Source: an uncultured Campylobacter sp. (GTDB lineage: Bacteria; Campylobacterota; Campylobacteria; Campylobacterales; Campylobacteraceae). From it: a stretch of 6,091 bases of DNA. Below the pieces are notes generated by a model. That model was given only the letters and a program-made list of their open reading frames with translations, made no database searches and was not told the DNA's origin. Shown here in pieces: positions 5,937-6,091 of this stretch. Each line of letters begins with the position of its first letter. The stretch's first letter is position 1. The stretch is from assembly GCF_938045775.1 (NCBI RefSeq), contig NZ_CALIBH010000140.1, forward strand, positions 1 to 6,091, written 5' to 3'. The position numbers and the translations under genes are program-made.

Positions 5937-5958
5937 GATGGAATTTTAAAATTTCATC
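5937..5958. repeat. 22-bp near-perfect palindrome
   Basis: GATGGAATTTT is followed directly by AAAATTTCATC; ten of eleven positions are complementary. It contains a 13-base version of the AAATTTTAAAATTT palindrome found five times at 3.0-3.4 kb. It overlaps ATCCGTTCG (5956-5964), whose exact reverse complement ends the window (6083-6091). Confidence 0.55.
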
Positions 5959-6091
5959 CGTTCGCGAAAGATAGACTTAAGCCTGATGGCGGAATTTGCC
6001 CGGCTAAATTCGCCTATTTAGCAGCAGGCGCGGCGTGCGGCGAAATTTTACGTAGGATTTGAAGATTTGATTTAAAATTCCACGAACGGAT

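Larger units (their letters stand above)
5398..6091. other. Long non-coding region upstream of the ABC operon
   Basis: No gene is convincing here. Short open frames at 5538-5720 (minus) and 5690-5896 (plus) fall on the two arms of an inverted duplication and have no ribosome-binding sites. The 130 bases nearest the permease are A/T-rich (TTAAATTT repeats) and should contain its promoter, but I could not pick one reliably. GCCTT (5480-5484) can pair with AAGGC (5500-5504). The far right holds a 22-bp near-palindrome and two short frames open to the window edge. Confidence 0.6.

Noticed and set aside
5911..5949. Tiny plus-strand frame MSAYEIYAKMEF
   Set aside because: It is only 12 codons with no good ribosome-binding site, and it ends inside an A/T palindrome.
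6014..6091. Minus-strand frames open to the right edge, one ending SPHAAPAAK and another ending RLLLNRRI
   Set aside because: Two different frames are open over the same short stretch and neither can be preferred, so the tail of an upstream gene cannot be claimed.

Overview
The window looks like chromosomal DNA from a Campylobacter-type epsilonproteobacterium, probably one of the higher-GC oral species (C. gracilis/showae/rectus-like). This is inferred from the intergenic DNA, which is crowded with AAATTTTA/TAAAATTT tracts set between GC-rich blocks, and from the protein families present. No rRNA or tRNA gene was seen. Every convincing coding region is on the minus strand, so the genes read from high to low coordinates.

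Right part (3636-6091). A two-gene operon encodes a FecCD/BtuC-type permease (4405-5397) and its ATPase (3636-4412), whose ends overlap by 8 bases. Together they would form the inner-membrane importer for an iron-chelate, haem, cobalamin or similar ligand. No binding protein is in the window. The roughly 690 bases upstream of the operon hold no convincing gene, but they contain a diverged inverted duplication (about 5562-5639 facing 5706-5800) and a 22-bp near-palindrome.

Middle (1527-3635). A secreted DUF4139/DUF4140 (MuiA-like) protein lies at 1527-2963. Between it and the ABC operon is about 670 bases of non-coding DNA. It holds a degenerate modular array (about 3197-3633) of paired hairpins joined by conserved linkers, plus five copies of a 14-bp A/T palindrome. 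The array resembles REP/BIME-type intergenic repeats and is the most structured part of the window.

Left part (1-1139). An A+T-richer block carries a family I do not recognise: a complete 275-residue membrane-anchored or exported protein (312-1139), the first 38 residues of a clear paralogue running off the left edge (1-115), and between them a broken coding fragment (about 112-305). The fragment has a frame break at an A7 run and ends in an ATGA overlap with the paralogue start. Its tail weakly resembles the tail of the 275-residue protein, which suggests a tandem family array that has lost material by recombination. The strongest leads are this degenerating paralogue array and the modular hairpin array.
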